The position numbers and the translations under genes were made by a program. A model generated the notes under the pieces. It was not told the origin of the DNA, ran no database searches, and worked only from the letters and a program-made list of their open reading frames with translations. From positions 496,001 through 560,000 of the forward strand of contig SSBO01000005.1 in the NCBI GenBank assembly GCA_005281725.1: 64,000 nucleotides of DNA, written 5' to 3'. This document shows, piece by piece, positions 25,695 to 38,672 of this stretch. Numbering within the stretch: position 1 is the stretch's first letter; the number at the start of each line of letters is the position of its first letter. Source of the DNA: Wuchereria bancrofti (lineage: Eukaryota; Nematoda; Chromadorea; Rhabditida; Onchocercidae).

Positions 25695-28600
25695 ATGGAT
25701 GCAGTGCGGGATGACAATGAAGGTGATATGAGTCCGACGAGCAGTACTGATGGCTTTGTTGTCAGTTCGTCTGGGAGCACTTCAGAGTAATTAACTTATA
25801 TAAGTAATAATAATAACGATAATAATAATTGATTAAGTAGTTTCTTTTATTATTTGAAAGTGGGGTTATTACCTTCCCGCGCTCCTCTGCACCTAAGATG
25901 ATTGTGAATCTGATTGAATTTAGATCTGGTAAAGTATGGAAGTCCTTTCAAATTGTTCTTTGTTTCTATATTATGTTTCTATATTACTCTATATTATGTT
26001 AATATGACCTCAAATTCACAAAGACTCATTCTAGGCTTGGTCACCATATGATTGTTTTTATTGAAATTCCCCGTCCTTTCGTGTTTCCGTTTTTCCTCGT
26101 CCTATTTCTCCTTATCCCTTTGTGGATTTGTATACAGAGTGGTTTAAATTATAGTGACCATCAAGAAATGGTGCGTATCCAAGGATTGACTGCGTAGCTA
26201 ATAGAACTTATTAAGAAGCGAATCATTAAAGACAAATAATTTTCTACACTCGAAGTAAGTATAGGATTTTATTTTTTCATCTGCAGGGTTTTTTTATCTG
26301 CAGTTTATTTCAGTGTGGTTATTCCACAAGCATGCAGCAAAAAGTGGGGTGAATCCAGGACCGACTGGGTGGCTAACGGTACCTACGTGCCGCTGCGTGA
26401 CCGCATTAAGAAGCGAGTCGCTAAAGGCATACCATTCTTTTCACTTGAAGTAAGTACAATTTTTTATTCTTTGATTGGAAGCATGTTTACTAATTTCCAT
26501 AAAAAGGTGATTTTTTTTTGTTTTTTTTTTTTTTAAATCTTAGACCTTCTGAAGTTTAATTTCATCTTATTATTGTTTAAGCACAATATAATTTTAAACT
26601 TGTTAAATATAGGATATTATTTTATAGAGGAAATTAGATTTTCGTTCTAGTCAAAAAATTTCGAATTTAGACCAAATTTCATTTTTCTTGTTTTGCATCT
26701 ATATTGAATTTAAAACTTCTTAAACCATATGAAATAGTATCTTTGGCTGCGGTTCTTTTCTTAATCTTATCGTTATTATCACTTTGAGCTTTATTTTTTT
26801 CTTAAGATACCATCAAGTAAACGTTGCACCGTCATCACTGTTATTACCATTGTCGTAATATGTCATGTCTGCTCTATGTTGCTAAGATTTGAAGCCTTAT
26901 GTGCCGAATATTATTTTTTCAGTTTTTTCCGCCGAAGACAACAAACAGTGTTGCCAATTTTTTCGCACGTCTTGACCGTTTTCGTGAAGGAAATCCGATG
27001 TTTGTTGACATAGCGTGGCATTTCGGATCCGATCCTGGTTCGTTAATTAAGCTCTTGCTTCGTTACATTGTTTGTAGGCACTGCAGTGTTTGTGCCAGAA
27101 TGTTGCAGTAAATGATAGAGATATTTTTCACAAATAGGACTTTTTTTCTGAAACCAGAAGCCCAAAGAGATGTAAGTTGCTGAAACATGCTGCCTCAGAT
27201 TTACTTATTCCAAAAATTATACTTTATTTGCTACAGCTTACATCATGTTAAAAATTTTCGCTTAATTTACAGTTTCCCTTATTGGAATCTTCATTTATGT
27301 TGATTTTCGAGTTGTTAAAATCCTACATGGCTTTGTCCGTATTTTCAAAGTTTTCAGGTAATATAAGCAGTGAAACATCATCATCCTCAGTGGCAGCAGG
27401 GTGTTTAGATTATTGTGGCATGGATACAATGCTGCATATTACCTGCTGTCCATATACAAAAGAGCAATCAATAAGGCATTTAGAACAGAGTAAAGCATTA
27501 GGGTTGAAAAATATTTTGGCCCTTCGTGGTGATCTTCCCCGACAGGTGAGTCTTGCCGAGAATTTTTGATTTAATAGCTATTGATTGATTAAAAACAAAT
27601 TACCGCAGATAATATATATATATATATAGAAAACCTTCGATCATTTCTTCTTTGTAAACATTATTATATTCTGTTTATCGTGCTGCTATAAGCCATACTT
27701 GTATTATTCATTTGTTTTCATGCTTCACGCTTAAACATTTTGCTTTTTTAATAGCTCTTTGAATAATCTATGTTTACAGCGAGCATAGAAAAAAAAAAAC
27801 GCATATCGTGTAATTAAACAGACACATTATTTTGCCATTCTTTAAACTATATCAATGTAATTATCTGCATTTTGAAGTTAAGTTATATTTTTCTTGATAA
27901 ACGTGGGCTTTGTTTTTTAATATTTCGCACTGTGCAGGTTTATTTTTGTAATTAATACTATGAAATCGACGAAATATTCAAAAATTTGTCGATATTTTTG
28001 TATACAAATGAATTATAATATTTTTTTTTTTTTTTTTGAATATGTTTGGCATATATGTGGAATTATCATGAGATTGCAGGATGAAAATCCAGTTTTGTAC
28101 AAATACCGAGCTTTAGATCTCATCCGATGGATAAAAGAGGAATATAATGATTACTTCACCATAGCATGTTCCGGTATATTTTGGTACATAATTCCTTCAG
28201 ATGTTTTTATTAATAGCAACAGTAACAGGCTAGTAACATGGTGATCATTAAAGCTCTTTGATTATTCAAAGACGCATTTAATTGTGGTAGTGCATGAAAC
28301 CTTTGAAGAACTCGTACGACGTACTGCTTATGGAAAAGAAATGATAACAAAAGCTATGATATTGCATTAGAACTTTATATTCACTACTTTTGTTCTTGTT
28401 AACTAGAATGAAGAAAATTTTTCAGGCTATCCCGCAGGACATCCTGAAGCTCCCAGTTATCGAGCTGACCTTTTGTATTTGAAAGCGAAAGTAGATGCAG
28501 GGGCAGATTTTATTATTTCTCAAATAATTTTCGATGGAGAAGTCTTCCAAAACTTTTTGCGTGATTGTCGCGAAATTGGTATCACCGTACCAATTATCCC

Positions 28601-30766
28601 TGGGATCTTACCGATTCAGGTTTCACTGATATTTTTTTGGTTTTGGTTTGTTGAAAATCTTGCATGAAATTTTTTTTTTTTCGTCAGCGAGGATTTTTTA
28701 TTTGAGAAAAAAGAAAGCAGCAAACTGGTGAACGATTTAATTTGTATTTACAGAGTTATGAAAGTATACGTCGTATCGCTGAATTGTCACAACTAGTCAT
28801 ACCTGACTCTATCCTTACTAGTTTGGAACCAATTAAAAATGATGACGATGCTGTACGTAATTTCGGCATCTGGCATGCTGTGACTTTATGTCGAACACTT
28901 TTTTCAAATGGTAGTGCAACATCTATACATCTGTTTACATTGAATCGAGAAGCTTCTTCAAGGTAATTTGTTTTGTATTTTAGATCTTATAGAACGAGTT
29001 CCACACGTATCAGTAATAGAGGTGACTTCTTTATGTCTTTGTCAGCATTATCCTTATTCGGCTGTTCATTCTTCGAATCACAAACTGTATGATATTCACT
29101 TTTTAGTTTTTAATTTTGTTTTTCATCCTTATTTTATTCTGTTTTATGTTTATGGTAATCACAATACTTGTTTATTGTATGCAGACATATAATTTTTCGA
29201 GGGAAATTTTACAACAATTGGGGCTTTGGCCACGTTCACCTATGCGTGCCTTGCCTTGGCGTTTATTTGGTGAAAACCATCCTGTTCGTTGCAAGGAAGA
29301 TGTACGACCCATTTTTTGGTCAATGCGACCGAAATCTTATGTTTTTAGAACCCGCGTAAGTTTTTTAATATTACTGATGCATTTCAGCTTAATCACTTTT
29401 TTTTTTAATGCTTTTATTTGTACTTAATCAATTTAGCTTGACTTGCACGTAATTCATTTAAATTTGCATTTTTTTCGTTTACATTTATTTGTAAGTATTG
29501 GACAGGAATGGGATGAATTCCCAAATGGTCGTTGGGGTAATAGCAGTTCGCCAGCGTTCAATGATCTCAAAGATTACTACTTATTCTATTTGAAAGGACA
29601 GCCAACCAGGGATGAACAACTTCGAATGTATGGTGAACGTTTAGAAACGCTTGCTGACATACAAAAAGTATTTGTCAATTTTATCACACAAAATATCAAT
29701 GAAAATGGTGTGAAAGTAAGCTGAAAGTTTCCCTTATTATTGCTGTTACGATTTGTTACTTTATATTTAATGTGAAAAAAAAAAAAAAAAAACGAGGAAA
29801 AGTTACTACTATCTCCCAATACAAAAACGGTAGATTCTTGCAGCTTTCGAATTTTGATCAAGAATTGTGTTAGAATCACACAAATTTCAGGTAAGTCAAC
29901 TGCCTTGGAATGAGCAACACGATGGTATACGGGCTGAAACATCACTTATAAAGGATCAGTTACTGTGGTGCAATTCAAATGGATTTTTGACAATCAATAG
30001 TCAGCCATCCATTAATGGTGCCCCTAGTACAGATCCGTTTGTTGGATGGGGAAAACCTGGTGGCTACTGTTATCAAAAGGTTGCTTCCTTCTTTGTTTTT
30101 ACGAGCTCGTGCTATCGAAACGAATAGGTTATTGAAATAGTTAATTTAATTGAATCATGTTTTTTTTTTTTGATTTCATTTAAGTTTTTGATCTACATTT
30201 TCAGGCTTATCTCGAATTTTTCACATCACAAGCAAATGCTGAAGTTCTATGGAATCTTTTGCCATCTTATTCGCGTCTTAACTGTCACATTGTCAATCAT
30301 GATGTAAGCTTTTCGTTTTTGCAAATTCATGTTAGTAAGAGAAATAGATGCTTTTGAAAATTAAGACAGTGTCATAAATCTTGCAGGCAACAATTGACTG
30401 GACAAATACTGAAACCACCATGCCAATTGCTGTTACCTGGGGTGTGTTTCCAGGTTCTGAAATTGCACAGCCAACGGTAGTTGATCCACTTTCATTTCGT
30501 GTTTGGAAGGATGAGGCCTTTAGCGCCTGGTTAAACTGGTACATTTTCTCTTGCTTTAAGAATAGTCATCTTGTTTCTTTAAATTCACATTTTTATTGGA
30601 GTAAAATATTTATTAATTTAGGTCATCCATATATGCCGAAGGAACATCAAGTCGTTGCTTACTGGAAAAAATTTATAATGAGTATTGTCTGGTGACTCTA
30701 GTAGATAATGACTACCCAAAATCAACTATTATCTTCGATTGTTTGGCTCAACTTGTTAACCGTTAG
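25695..30766 (+). CDS. mthf-1: 5,10-methylenetetrahydrofolate reductase (MTHFR)
   Basis: Flavoenzyme that reduces 5,10-methylene-THF to 5-methyl-THF with NADPH and feeds methionine synthesis. Thirteen exons: 25695-25786, 26314-26449, 26923-27037, 27358-27545, 28080-28173, 28426-28619, 28754-28962, 29202-29355, 29506-29715, 29891-30079, 30205-30303, 30387-30538 and 30622-30766 give 658 residues (human 656), all in phase. The N-terminus is Ser-rich (SPTSSTDG), like the phosphorylated leader of the human enzyme. The catalytic barrel has FSLEFFPPKT with the catalytic Glu, LALRGD and GYPAGHPEA. The regulatory SAM-binding domain follows ([46 protein letters not shown]). Exon 2 has two in-frame acceptors, 26314 and 26338. 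A decayed copy of exon 2 lies in intron 1. Confidence 0.98.
26140..26254 (+). pseudogene. Decayed tandem copy of mthf-1 exon 2
   Basis: Sequence in intron 1 resembles exon 2 and its donor 195 bp downstream: AAGAAATGG against AAAAAGTGG, GATTGACTGCGTAGCTAA against GACCGACTGGGTGGCTAA, ATTAAGAAGCGAATC against ATTAAGAAGCGAGTC, and CTCGAAGTAAGTA against CTTGAAGTAAGTA. The copy carries in-frame stops (TAG, TAA) and a deletion of about 15 nt, so it cannot code as exon 2 does. Confidence 0.8.
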
Positions 30767-33322
30767 AAGGCCCTCAATCCTTTGAAATAGATTATATCAT
30801 TTATTGATGTGATTGCAATGTTATTTCTTTGATTTTTCGTTTTTTTTTTTCTTTTAAATATGTATATTAGTCTGTAGATTAGCGAGCTATGCGTTCAATT
30901 TTGGATTATATATTTGTATATTATTCATGTGATCTTATCATTGTTGTGCGCAGGTATTAGACGTAAAAATAATTGTATTTTTTCTATTTTTGAACTTCAC
31001 TGTTTTATAATTTAATTCTTGACTGTGGTATCTCATTTTGTTGCATACTTATTGCTTTGTGTTTTTTGCCAGTAATTAATTACTTCCATTTTAAAGGTAT
31101 TATTGTATACTGAATAAATAACGAAGGGACTGAAGAATTCTTACTTTCCAAGTGGTTAAAGCTTTAGGCAGCTGAATTACAAGCTGATGAATAATTTGAT
31201 GAGTAAGGATTGAACTGCTGCAGCTATAATAATTGATCATCGATGCTGCATTTCAGTGATCATTCGTTATAAATCTGAAGAATACAGTCGGTCCACAAAT
31301 ATCTAAATTCGTATTTAAGAATTGGATTAAATTGATGCGGAAATAGTTGTGTGTTGTTGAATGCTTCATATTGCGACACGTGTTGGAATAAATATGTGTT
31401 ATCAATTCAAATAGTTTGTTGATTATTGTTTATCTTGGATGAAGGAATAAGGTTAGACAAGAAAGAAGTTTGTGGCTTTAACTTGTTGATCGAGGCACTT
31501 TACAGTATTGGAATGCACTTGGCCGGGAATGCTGACATGGCCACATGCAGTTTTGTGATAGGTAAAGAAATTTGCGAAGGAAGAGGGTTGGAGTTGAATG
31601 CAACTAAAGTAGCCTTTGAGTTTATCCTCTGACGGTTATTCAGAAATCAGTTTTGACGGTTGATTTCTGTTAGCAAAAAAATGTAGAACATTTAATAGAT
31701 AGTGGTAAAGCAATTTCAAAACGAGCAGAAATGCTATATATTAGCCAATCAAGGTGATATCTGCCTTATAAGTTCAGGCAAACCTGAAACTCATCCATAA
31801 TTCTCTTTGCAACAGGATTTGGGTCTGATAACCATCAGCAAGTTGAGCCAAACAATTGGAAATAATCAGCAAATGATGCTTATTAAATATTGGGAGAGGT
31901 ATGAGGAAAATTAAGTATTAAAAATGGGGAAAACTTGCAGTGCAAAATGTCTCATTAGTTGACAACTGTAATGCGATCGAAATTGCATCATAAATGACAA
32001 CTGGACCAACAATTAATTAAAGCTTAATGAGTGCTGACGAGTCTAATTACATCTGAGGTAAGTATACTCAGCAAATAGATGACCGTAATGCTTACAATGA
32101 GAGACATTAATTTACTATTTGGACGTTGATTCAAATAATTTACCGCGGTGTTCATCTTACCTTTAGCTAATTGATCACTATTCTTCGATCACCTGAACAA
32201 CTTTCTGTACACAGAGACTTTCCAAGAGTTAATGAAACCTCAAAGCATCAGTTAAACAAACTTATTTCCTATTGGCAATATGTAGGCCCGAATGCTCGTT
32301 TTGCTAACGAATTAATTGAGGAAGAATTTGAAATAAAACAAATGTTCATTCGGGTTGAATGAGCAGAATTAATTTTAGTACCAATAAACTATAATAATTC
32401 AATGGCCACAAGGCTCCACAATATCAACGTCGATATTCCCCATTAATTATTGTAAAACTTTCGAGCCGCCTGATATGATAGAATTGAATCGATATTTTCT
32501 GTACATTACTATGTGACATGGAATAATCAGAATTCATAATTATTTCACCGAGTTTTTTATTAACATTTGAGAGATGTACAGTCGAAAATTCACGATGTTG
32601 ATGAAATTTATTGGCAAAGGGTAGTAGTAGTAGTAGTACAACATTCAGCGAACGCATTCCTGATGAATTGTACATTTGCGCCAATAAGGTGGCACAGCAG
32701 TTAGTTGGCCTTAAAAAACATTTCTTTTTCCCCGTATGATTCTCAGGATGAACTGGTCCGTTGTCTGATCTGTGTCACTTGGCTGCTGATATCGTTGATA
32801 AAATTCTTGAATGCATTTGGGTCTCGTAAACATTTCTGCTGCTTATCCTTAACAAAATTTGCGTTTTATCTCAAAATGGTAATAAAAATGAGTGTACGAC
32901 GGGATTGACAAACAACATATCATTCATTCTAATTGGCACCTATTTTAGGCCAAATGCTTTTCGATTGATAATTTATGTGCCTCAGTAGTTGCTACTTGTT
33001 AACAATAACTTTGATTATTAAGTATCATGAAAGTTGTTACTTACCTGTAAGTGGTATTTGCATACATCGATCCAGAGACGTGCGCATCCTAATTTCTTAT
33101 CTTTGCCGTCCGAAAATGAAAACGTTAGCCAGTACTCGTTCTAAACAGTATTTTTTAAATTAATGATTATCAAGTTTTGGCAACAAACCAAAATTACTTG
33201 GAATGTGAAACAATTATAGAACTACTGAAGTAAAGATTAATTGAATTCTGTTAATATGCACTTGCACCACTGGATATTGATATTTGCCAGTTTAGAAATA
33301 TTTCAAAAAAGTTTTAGATACT
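30767..33322. other. Intergenic, mthf-1 to ML-domain gene
   Basis: No recognised gene. Two short plus-strand frames (31426-31632 and 32171-32362) look weakly protein-like; the second has a possible acceptor (ACACAG at about 32214), but neither resembles a known family. There is a TAG repeat at about 32623-32637. Confidence 0.45.
31113..31118 (+). terminator. Candidate mthf-1 polyadenylation signal
   Basis: AATAAA, about 350 nt after the mthf-1 stop codon. It is the first perfect hexamer I noticed downstream. Confidence 0.4.
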
Positions 33323-34634
33323 TCAAAGTAGCACCGATTGCAATGGTCCAAAGAAACTTTTAGGTAAATCTTCAGTTGTGAACACTTTGCTGAATGTCAT
33401 CGTCCAGTGTCCTTTCGGCGGAGGGCACAACTTATTTTGTCGGATGAATTCGTGCGCCTTCCGATCAGTTATGTATTTATCCGCTGCTTTCACCGTTTCA
33501 TGACATTTGTCCAGCATATCACAATAGCGACTGCAAATCACAACACACTACTACGCATTTGAACACAGCACGTTGTGCATGCTGCGCAGATCTTGCAAAT
33601 GAATGGTTGAAGAAAAGATCACTTAAGAAGTAAGTTTGTGTCTAAGTCCAAGCAATTCATTTATTTGTAAAGTCAATTCCGACTATTCATCAATTCCATC
33701 GAATCACAAGCAATCAGATAGTTTGGATTAGTAAACATACCAAGAACCGACTCCATCGCAACCATCGATGAAGTTCCAACCTTGGCACGGAATCACCTGC
33801 CAACCCTTTGATCCTTGTTTATTCGTTACTGCATGCCTTACCTCAATAGTTTTTTAAGAAAGTACATTTACTTGTATCTCATAGTTAACATTTAGAAAAA
33901 CTTAATCGATGAGTGGTCAATTTCAAAGAGCTATAAAACTGGACACTTTCAATAGTTGTGGCACAGGCAAGGAGCAGTACCTCGACATCCATCTCGATCT
34001 TATCCTGCGGTAATTCTTCGCTTACATCCATTGTAACATTGAAAAATATAGGCCCCGGGAAACGTGGATAGTCTGGCCAAACGACGATATTTGAAACATT
34101 CACTACATAGTTTGTCCACTGCAAATTTATCTTTATCAGAATGACATCATTCATTTATTTATTTTACATTCGCTCTCAAACAGGTTTTAAATAAGGTAAA
34201 GTAGCGTTGACAGGTATCCATAACAATTATTTCGTCAAAAGACTAACCTAAAAAGTTCTTCAACTTCACCCTTCACATCGCATCAGTAAAGGTTAAAAGC
34301 GCCCACTGATCGACTTCTCTTGGTTGCATATTTTGGATAAAAGAACCCATACAGCAGCTTACATTGAAGTATTTTTACTAGTATGGAACTCATAAGAGAA
34401 ACTTTTAAAACAAATGCTACCGATGTCAATGAAATACTTCTTCACCTGTTCGCTTGCACATCGACTGAATTGCCACCCACGAATGACAACACCATGCGGT
34501 CCCGTGGTGTATTTTTCCCAGAATGGCACATGCCCAGGGAAAGTTTCTTCCCAAGCACGCGATAATGCTGATTGGGCTAATGTTTTAACATACAGCATTG
34601 CCAATATGAAATGCGTGAGGGTACACCTCAACAT
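33323..34634 (-). CDS. Secreted GM2-activator-like ML-domain lipid-binding protein
   Basis: Four exons, 34634-34446, 34118-33981, 33841-33741 and 33530-33323, give 211 residues with consistent phases; human GM2 activator has 193. A hydrophobic signal peptide (FILAMLYVKTLA) opens the protein. Then come GWQFSRCAS, a beta-rich block with FPGPIFFNVTMDV, IPCQGWNFIDGC, and the CRYCDMLDKC and LCPPPKGHW segments, which match the cysteine pattern of GM2A (IGSC, FCDVLD, CHCPFKEGTY). Such proteins bind glycolipids or other lipids in lysosomes or outside cells. The ATG follows a TTTTACAG acceptor directly, as in trans-spliced genes. Exon 3 uses an unusual ATTGAG acceptor, chosen because it keeps phase and similarity. 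Confidence 0.85.
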
Positions 34635-34645
34635 CTGTAAAATCT
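34635..34645 (-). other. 3' splice site abutting ML-domain gene ATG
   Basis: Minus strand reads GATTTTACAG immediately before ATG, so the mature 5' end would start at the initiator codon, as with SL addition. Confidence 0.6.
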
Positions 34646-36483
34646 ACGACGAGTTTCAAGATTATATTGCGCTGATAGATGAAGAATAATAGCGCCGCCG
34701 GTGGAATCGAATGTACAATACTAAAATTTGAGAAGAGCGCTCTGAGAACAGTGCTGGCATTACAATGATTAATATAGCATTCATTGTCCTGAAACTATCT
34801 TTTCAGTCTTAAATGTTTACTAGAAGCCTAGACAGCAACATAGTTCTGTTGTTAATAATGATAATGACTTATTGAATATAAATAGCATTACTAATTAACT
34901 GATTCATTTTTGGCATCTTATGCCATCCATTCTCTCAATTCTTTGTTTGATTGAAGAACTCGTTATCAGTATTCTAGATGGAACTGAAGAAAAATGAGAT
35001 TTCGAGAATTTACCCATTCTGAACCTTAAATATTGGAATAGAAAATACATTGACAACGTGAAGTTGCATAAGAATGATAACAAAAGCTTTTACAAATGAA
35101 AAAAGTATCAGAAATGGCTTAGGTATTACACAAAACAGCTCTAATTCACCGTGCAATGATTTCTTTTTATTCCTATAAATTCCGAAAAGTTATGAAAGAA
35201 GGAAAATGCCCTTAATTTATGTGGTGTTATTGTTATCGCCACCGAAACTGACAGAAAAACGATCTTCGAGAAAAAAGTTTCAGAATGCATCGCTAGTTGC
35301 GCTACTATAACTACAACAATTAGCATTCTGTCAACTATTACAAGGAAAATAAAATTATTCCAAATGTATTAAATGATCAAATTTTAATGTTGAAGTGATC
35401 GAGAAGGGAGAATCTCTGATGTTGAACTTATTTCATATCTTTTTTGGTTTTATTCTTCAATGCTTAATTTCACCTACTAGAAAATATCTTACTTCAATAT
35501 CCATTAGGTAGTAGACAGCTAAAGAAGCTTTTCATAGCTTAAAATTTCAAACAATGAACAAAACAAAACACGCGTTGTTGAGAAATTAGATGTGTCATTC
35601 TTGCTGTTGCTCAACCAACTAATAGCAGCTAATTCTCTTATTATTTCAATTTTAACCAGCTAATTGCACCATGTGCCATCAATTCATTTCTCTAATAAAT
35701 GTAAAAAAAATTAAATTTGCAAAACACAACCACCGCACATACATATGTAAATAATGTCTAAAAATCGGTCAAAAAATCAATAGTTGTTATGGAGATTAAG
35801 AAACAATGAGAAATGTTGATTGTGATCACCGGACATCGCCGTCATCAACCGTCACAGCAACGACATGAACCGGTAAGTGTTTGACAAGGATAAAAAGAAA
35901 GCATTTGGTGAAGAGAGATCGCTATGTGTCGCGGAGAAATGGGAAGGGGGGACAATGAACCACGTCGTAAGGAGTCAGTTTGAACATCATCCATCGACCA
36001 CTATTCAAAAGTTTCATTCAAAATTATACTATTGTTATCAATTCGATCATATTTTTACGTGGGCTAAATGTTTTTAAAAGAGAAATTCATCGAAGAGCAG
36101 ATTTGATAAAGAAGGGAGGAAAGGGATTCAACCGGAACCAAAATAAAAATTTGAAATTAATAAAAGATGAAGAGTTGAGCGACTTTCGAATTGTATCATT
36201 TTGGTTGGAAGGCTATGACACTACTGAACTGAAAAGGTTAGGTAAGGGTAAAGTGATCATCCGGTGAATGCGGTGTATTCAGCGGAAATCTCGAATGGCG
36301 AATCGCAGAATGAAGCATTGACTTAATAAGTGGACAGTGATAACAAGTTAATTTGTGATTAATGGTTCATGGAGAACTGATACGGTATGATTGATATGAT
36401 AACGAATAGCAGGTTCCGGAACGATATCCTTATTTCGTATTCTTCCGTCCATCTTTTAATCAATTACTCGATTCAATTCCATC

Positions 36484-36510
36484 CCATTCCATTCCATTCC
36501 ATTCCATTCC
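36484..36510. repeat. CATTC pentanucleotide repeat
   Basis: About five CATTC units, similar in unit to human satellite-type simple repeats but far too short to be a satellite. Confidence 0.85.
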
Positions 36511-37823
36511 AGGCATTGGACAAATTATTGTCACTTATTATAAGACAAAATGCGTTAATTGATGCCCTCGAGAAAATTTACTAATTGTAATAAAGGTATT
36601 TGTAGTATAGCAAAGAAAGAGAAGAGAGCGGACAGGAGCGGTGAGCGGAAAAGAAAGAAAAAATGTTGGACAACGTGAAAAACCTGATTTAGGTGATATC
36701 CCGAAGGGAAGACACCATCGGTATGTCTCGGTTCAGCTACGACCTCCTTCACTTCTTCCTCCCATTATTTTCACTATGCCTCTGTCTCGCCCACAAAACG
36801 ATCTCACCAAATCCGGTTCAGTTTTATTATAGAAAATCGACCAATGTACCCCCACTATAAAATAAAATGATACTACCTGATCCGCCCATTCATTAAACGA
36901 AGTACTTCCTTCCCATCTCTTAACAGCAACTCTTTGGAAGGACAAACTTTTCATTTTTACAAGTTAGTGCCTATAAATTCTGTCAAATTAACACCGGATT
37001 TTCATGGGTCCTGCATTTCGACCGGTTTTTAAATCATAGATTGACTTTTCGAAATGGTCCTTGCAAAAGATAACATGAAAGAGTTACTTGAATGGTTGCA
37101 GACATTTTGATGTCACTTTAAATAAAAAAGAAACACTTCATGTCACGCCACATGCCACCCTCGAATGAAGCATCATCACATTCAGCAATTATCATTTCCA
37201 ACTTAAAAGTATTATATGTGATACAGCACTGAACTTTGAACCTTCATAGCAATAACACAAGCTTAAATATTTATTTAAATATTGCTACTCCTTTGTCCAT
37301 CTATCTATATATTGAATTAAAACTGTTGTTGTTGTTATTGTTGTTGTTGCTGTTGTTGTTCTTGTTGCAAGATTTCTAAACGGTGATAACAGGAAAAAGA
37401 TTCAATCCAGTTGAATGATTGCATAACCGACATTTAAATTACCCATTAACTAAAACTTTGGCTATTGCTTACTGCTTAAAAGCAAAAGTTGACCCACCCC
37501 ACTGTGATAATTTTTCATCTTAACAAATTGTCATGGTCTTCCCAGTATCATCAGATTTGCGGTAAATAAGGAGCTATTTGTCTGTGCAAGTCGGTCGGTC
37601 GATCTCATCCTGCATTATTTTTCCGAAAAAAGTTCACCCTAAAAATCTTTTCAGTTTAACCGGAGTAGTGTGATCCAGTCATATAATAGACTACAACAAA
37701 AAAAAGCACGGGAAACGCAAGACCACAAAATGTAGAAGGTGCAAGACACGAAATCCTAAATGAACAGACGACGTACATCTGAATTGTACATTTAACAAAA
37801 TTTTCGGATTAAAAAGCGAAGAA

Positions 37824-38261
37824 ATGACCGCAAGTATGACAAAGATGCAAAAATCAGTTGTGGTGAAAGTTAACGCAAGGAGAGGAGATTGTCGGATGAT
37901 GTCGGCAACTGATATTATCGTCATCACTGATGTCACTACTGACGGAAAACCACCTTGCTTCAAAAGAATAATTTGTCCCTTTGCTCATTCTCTCCACAGT
38001 CTCCCGAAGCAGCAGATAAACTTCTCGGAAAGGAAGCACACGCAAACCATAACCTGTTATAACCTCGTGTCCGCACTGATGGCATATCATGGAACATGCC
38101 CGCGGGTATGTTCTGGAACAGTCCTCCCCTTCCCCTCTCCTTTAAAATGGAAAAAAAATTTCAACCATCTTTCAACACCATTCATCTTCGCGACTTTGCT
38201 GCATATTGCGGTTGATGTTTCTCTCCCAATAGAAGGAGTAATGGCAAGGAAGCATCAATGA
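37824..38261 (+). CDS. Hypothetical unspliced ORF, 145 codons
   Basis: One of the longest single open frames here, from ATG to TGA. The protein has a Lys- and Met-rich start, a Thr/Asp stretch (DIIVITDVTTDG) and a hydrophobic patch near the end (FIFATLLHIAVDVSL). No family is recognised, a 78-codon frame overlaps it on the other strand, and other genes here are multi-exon, so chance is likely. Confidence 0.15.
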   Translation: MTASMTKMQKSVVVKVNARRGDCRMMSATDIIVITDVTTDGKPPCFKRIICPFAHSLHSLPKQQINFSERKHTQTITCYNLVSALMAYHGTCPRVCSGTVLPFPSPLKWKKNFNHLSTPFIFATLLHIAVDVSLPIEGVMARKHQ

Positions 38262-38647
38262 AAGTTATACTAGTTTCCTCATAATCCATTACAAAATTTA
38301 ATATTTGCCAAAAGGTTTATTGTTCAAGTTTTATACACTGTTCAAGTTTTATACAAGACAATTCACCACAAAAATCGTAAATATAATTCTACGAATCCAA
38401 CATGCATGCATAAATAAATATTATTTCCCGACACTTTTTTAGTTTGCACTATAAATTTTCACTAATTAAGATTTGAAAAGTCCACTGTGTATTTCCAAGC
38501 CCCAAAGTTGCACTGAATGATTTTTTTTCTCATTCTTCCTTTCACTGGACTGACATTTGACTAATAATTTCAAAACACCAGATTAATATCCAGGGAAAAG
38601 CTTTTTATTCTTTAGAAAAATGAAGCGCAAAAGTGGACATCCCTAAA

Positions 38648-38653
38648 TTTATT
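38648..38653 (-). terminator. NDUFA7 polyadenylation signal
   Basis: AATAAA on the minus strand, about 20 nt after the TAA stop. Confidence 0.7.
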
Positions 38654-38672
38654 ACAAACTATTATACTTTAA

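Larger units (their letters stand above)
34646..38672. other. Intergenic, ML-domain gene to NDUFA7
   Basis: Holds a CATTC pentamer repeat (36484-36510), a GTT-rich run (37323-37368), a short duplication of GTTCAAGTTTTATACA at about 38319 and 38339, and one unspliced ORF at 37824-38261. No exon of a known family was recognised. Confidence 0.5.

Noticed and set aside
29168..29201. Longer start of mthf-1 exon 8 using the TATGCAG acceptor
   Set aside because: It breaks phase with exon 7; the TCGAG acceptor at 29201 keeps phase and gives a gap-free match to human MTHFR.
36387..36584. Plus-strand ORF with repeated HSIPF residues
   Set aside because: The repeats are just the translated CATTC pentamer repeat.
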